Positions 48,300 to 49,298 of a DNA stretch of 49,298 nucleotides are shown here, one piece after another. Made by a program: the position numbers and the translations under genes. Position 1 is the stretch's first letter. Each line of letters opens with the position of its first letter. Source of the DNA: Elusimicrobia bacterium UBA4817 (GTDB lineage: Bacteria > Elusimicrobiota > UBA8919). The notes beneath the pieces were generated by a model that saw nothing but the letters and a program-made list of their open reading frames with translations, had not been told where the DNA came from and did not search any database. The stretch spans positions 1-49,298 of the forward strand of contig DHFT01000045.1 of NCBI GenBank assembly GCA_002402375.1. Reading direction: 5' to 3'.

Positions 48300-49145
48300 T
48301 TAAATTTCAAATTTGTAGGAACCCGAAAGAATAACCTTCCAGTCCCATGAATCATAAAAATGATTCAATCCCGCTCTGTAATCCTCGTCGCCAACCGCGA
48401 AAGCGACACCAAGTTTAAGTTTCAGTGCGTCTTTTACATATTGACTTCCGACCAAAAGGTCAATCGTTGAACCATCGGAATCGTCATCTTCTGTATCGTT
48501 AACTTTCGTTTTGCCGAAAATCTGTCCTTGCGCTTCACCGATAAGCGAAATCGCATCCATCGGATATTCTACTGCTGCCCTTAAAATGAGCGGGTCGCCG
48601 GGGTCATATTCAACATCATCTTCATCTTCGTATTTCGTTTTTACCAAATATCCGAGATTACCGGATACTTTTACCGGTTCCAAATCGCCTGTCGCAATTA
48701 GCATTAAGCCGACATTGGTTCCCTCGCCGAGCATTTTATCCACATCGCCCGTCGGTGTCTGCACATCCAAACCGATTGCGATGTTTTCACTGATGCCGAC
48801 TTTTCCGCCAACTGCAATCTGGCCCAATCCCGCCTCATCAGAGTCCGCCTTTGTTGTGTCAATTTCCAGTTCCGATTTCCAAGAACGATACGGGAGATTA
48901 AGATTTAACTGCAATTTGTCCGTCACGCCATACTTCACAGGTATTTGAGCGACTACAAGAGACACTTTATTATCACCTGTAAATGTTCCATCCCATTCCC
49001 ATTCATCTACACCGTAAGAAGCAGTAAGTCCGATTTCAATGTTTCCTTTTTCAAGGCATTTCGCCTCTTCGGTTAAAATCGGCTCCGCTACAATAATTGA
49101 TGTAGCAAACAACATACAAAACCATGCTGTCAAAAATTTCCTCAT
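48300..49145 (-). CDS. Outer-membrane beta-barrel-like protein
   Basis: 281 residues from ATG 49145, which has GGAGG 9 nt upstream and opens a signal peptide (MRKFLTAWFCMLFATSIIVAEP); a longer reading from 49229 is rejected. The mature chain alternates short hydrophobic strands and acidic turns (IEIGLTASYGVDEWEW, VSLVVAQIPVKYGVTDKLQLNLNLPYRSW, GQIAVGGKVGISENIAIGLDVQTPTGD) and ends in SGSYKFEI, close to the terminal aromatic pattern of outer-membrane proteins. It resembles the porin-like/transporter family of small barrels in diderms. Substrate unknown. First gene of an operon with the lipoprotein. Confidence 0.8.
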   Translation of the reverse strand: MRKFLTAWFCMLFATSIIVAEPILTEEAKCLEKGNIEIGLTASYGVDEWEWDGTFTGDNKVSLVVAQIPVKYGVTDKLQLNLNLPYRSWKSELEIDTTKADSDEAGLGQIAVGGKVGISENIAIGLDVQTPTGDVDKMLGEGTNVGLMLIATGDLEPVKVSGNLGYLVKTKYEDEDDVEYDPGDPLILRAAVEYPMDAISLIGEAQGQIFGKTKVNDTEDDDSDGSTIDLLVGSQYVKDALKLKLGVAFAVGDEDYRAGLNHFYDSWDWKVILSGSYKFEI

Positions 49146-49200
49146 CAAAAATACCTCCTCGCATAAACATTCCGCCGATATTATTTCGGCATTTGCCGTA

Positions 49201-49229
49201 TTTATAGCACAAATTGGCAATTTTGTCAA
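49201..49229 (-). promoter_or_regulatory. Promoter of outer-membrane protein operon
   Basis: Minus-strand TTGACA (49224-49229), 17-bp spacer, TATAAA (49201-49206). The leader of about 50 nt contains a small hairpin GCCGA/TCGGC and a strong GGAGG, unlike the near-leaderless promoters elsewhere in the window. Confidence 0.8.
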
Positions 49230-49298
49230 GTACTTTTTTGTTGACTTATTATTTTTTTTTAGTAAAATGAGATTGTTCCTATGTGAATGTCAAGTAAC

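Noticed and set aside
49146..49229. Longer N-terminus for the outer-membrane protein
   Set aside because: It would precede the signal peptide with 28 residues and overlap the promoter; ATG 49145 has GGAGG.

Overview
The window looks like the origin-proximal part of a chromosome from an AT-rich, Gram-negative, probably uncultured bacterium. Evidence for the origin: dnaA, dnaN, a DciA-type gene, gyrB and gyrA lie together, followed by ndk, parB, parA, two perfect parS sites, and the rpmH-rnpA-yidD-yidC-jag-mnmE-mnmG-rsmG set. A YidC with a large N-terminal periplasmic domain, lipoprotein signal peptides and a beta-barrel-like protein point to an outer membrane. I cannot name the lineage; the many palindromic and heptamer repeats, TMTC/DUF2723 glycosyltransferase-like proteins and DUF1016 nucleases resemble candidate-phylum genomes, but that is an impression. 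No rRNA and no CRISPR array were seen.

Layout. 0-5 kb: archease and RtcB (RNA repair), then gyrA, all minus strand. 4.8-7.8 kb: accessory genes wedged between gyrB and gyrA (two nucleases, a zinc ribbon, an unknown protein). 7.8-13.7 kb: gyrB, dciA, dnaN, dnaA, with candidate oriC sequence on both sides of dnaA; recF is absent. 13.8-19.3 kb: ndk (+), then minus-strand parA / LexA-like DNA-binding protein / parB / small genes, and rimO bracketed by two parS sites. 19.4-22.2 kb: a mobile-element zone with a REP-associated (Y1) transposase, its repeats and a truncated DDE transposase. 22.3-31.7 kb: a peptidase, MBL hydrolase, TPR glycosyltransferase-like protein, patatin, then rpmH to mnmE. 31.9-42.2 kb: a 10-kb accessory insertion between mnmE and mnmG. 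42.2-47.2 kb: mnmG, DUF2723 protein, a frameshifted rsmG running into a type IV prepilin, and tRNA-Arg. 47.3-49.2 kb: a lipoprotein and an outer-membrane-like protein.

The most unusual feature is a set of relic gene starts. The first 18-39 bp of mnmG (peptide MFTYPEKFDV...) occur four more times upstream of the real mnmG, each separating one or two accessory genes: O-antigen-ligase-like, DUF1016 nuclease, TMTC-like, and an AbiEi/AbiEii pair. The same thing has happened at gyrA, where a second copy of its start (MPRGRPRKIK) lies just upstream of an inserted DUF1016 nuclease. The relics differ from the real starts mostly at synonymous positions, which suggests they are old, functional starts left behind when accessory DNA arrived together with a new gene start. 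Housekeeping gene starts therefore seem to act as landing sites for short defence and surface cargo.

Other points: a stand-alone LexA-type DNA-binding domain with three identical GAAC-N4-GTTC palindromes at parB and yidC; a heptamer repeat inside rsmG whose copy number sets the reading frame; heptamer repeats that encode membrane segments; several palindromic repeat families, one with covarying stems; and strong sigma70-like promoters placed so close to the start codon that the transcripts should be almost leaderless.
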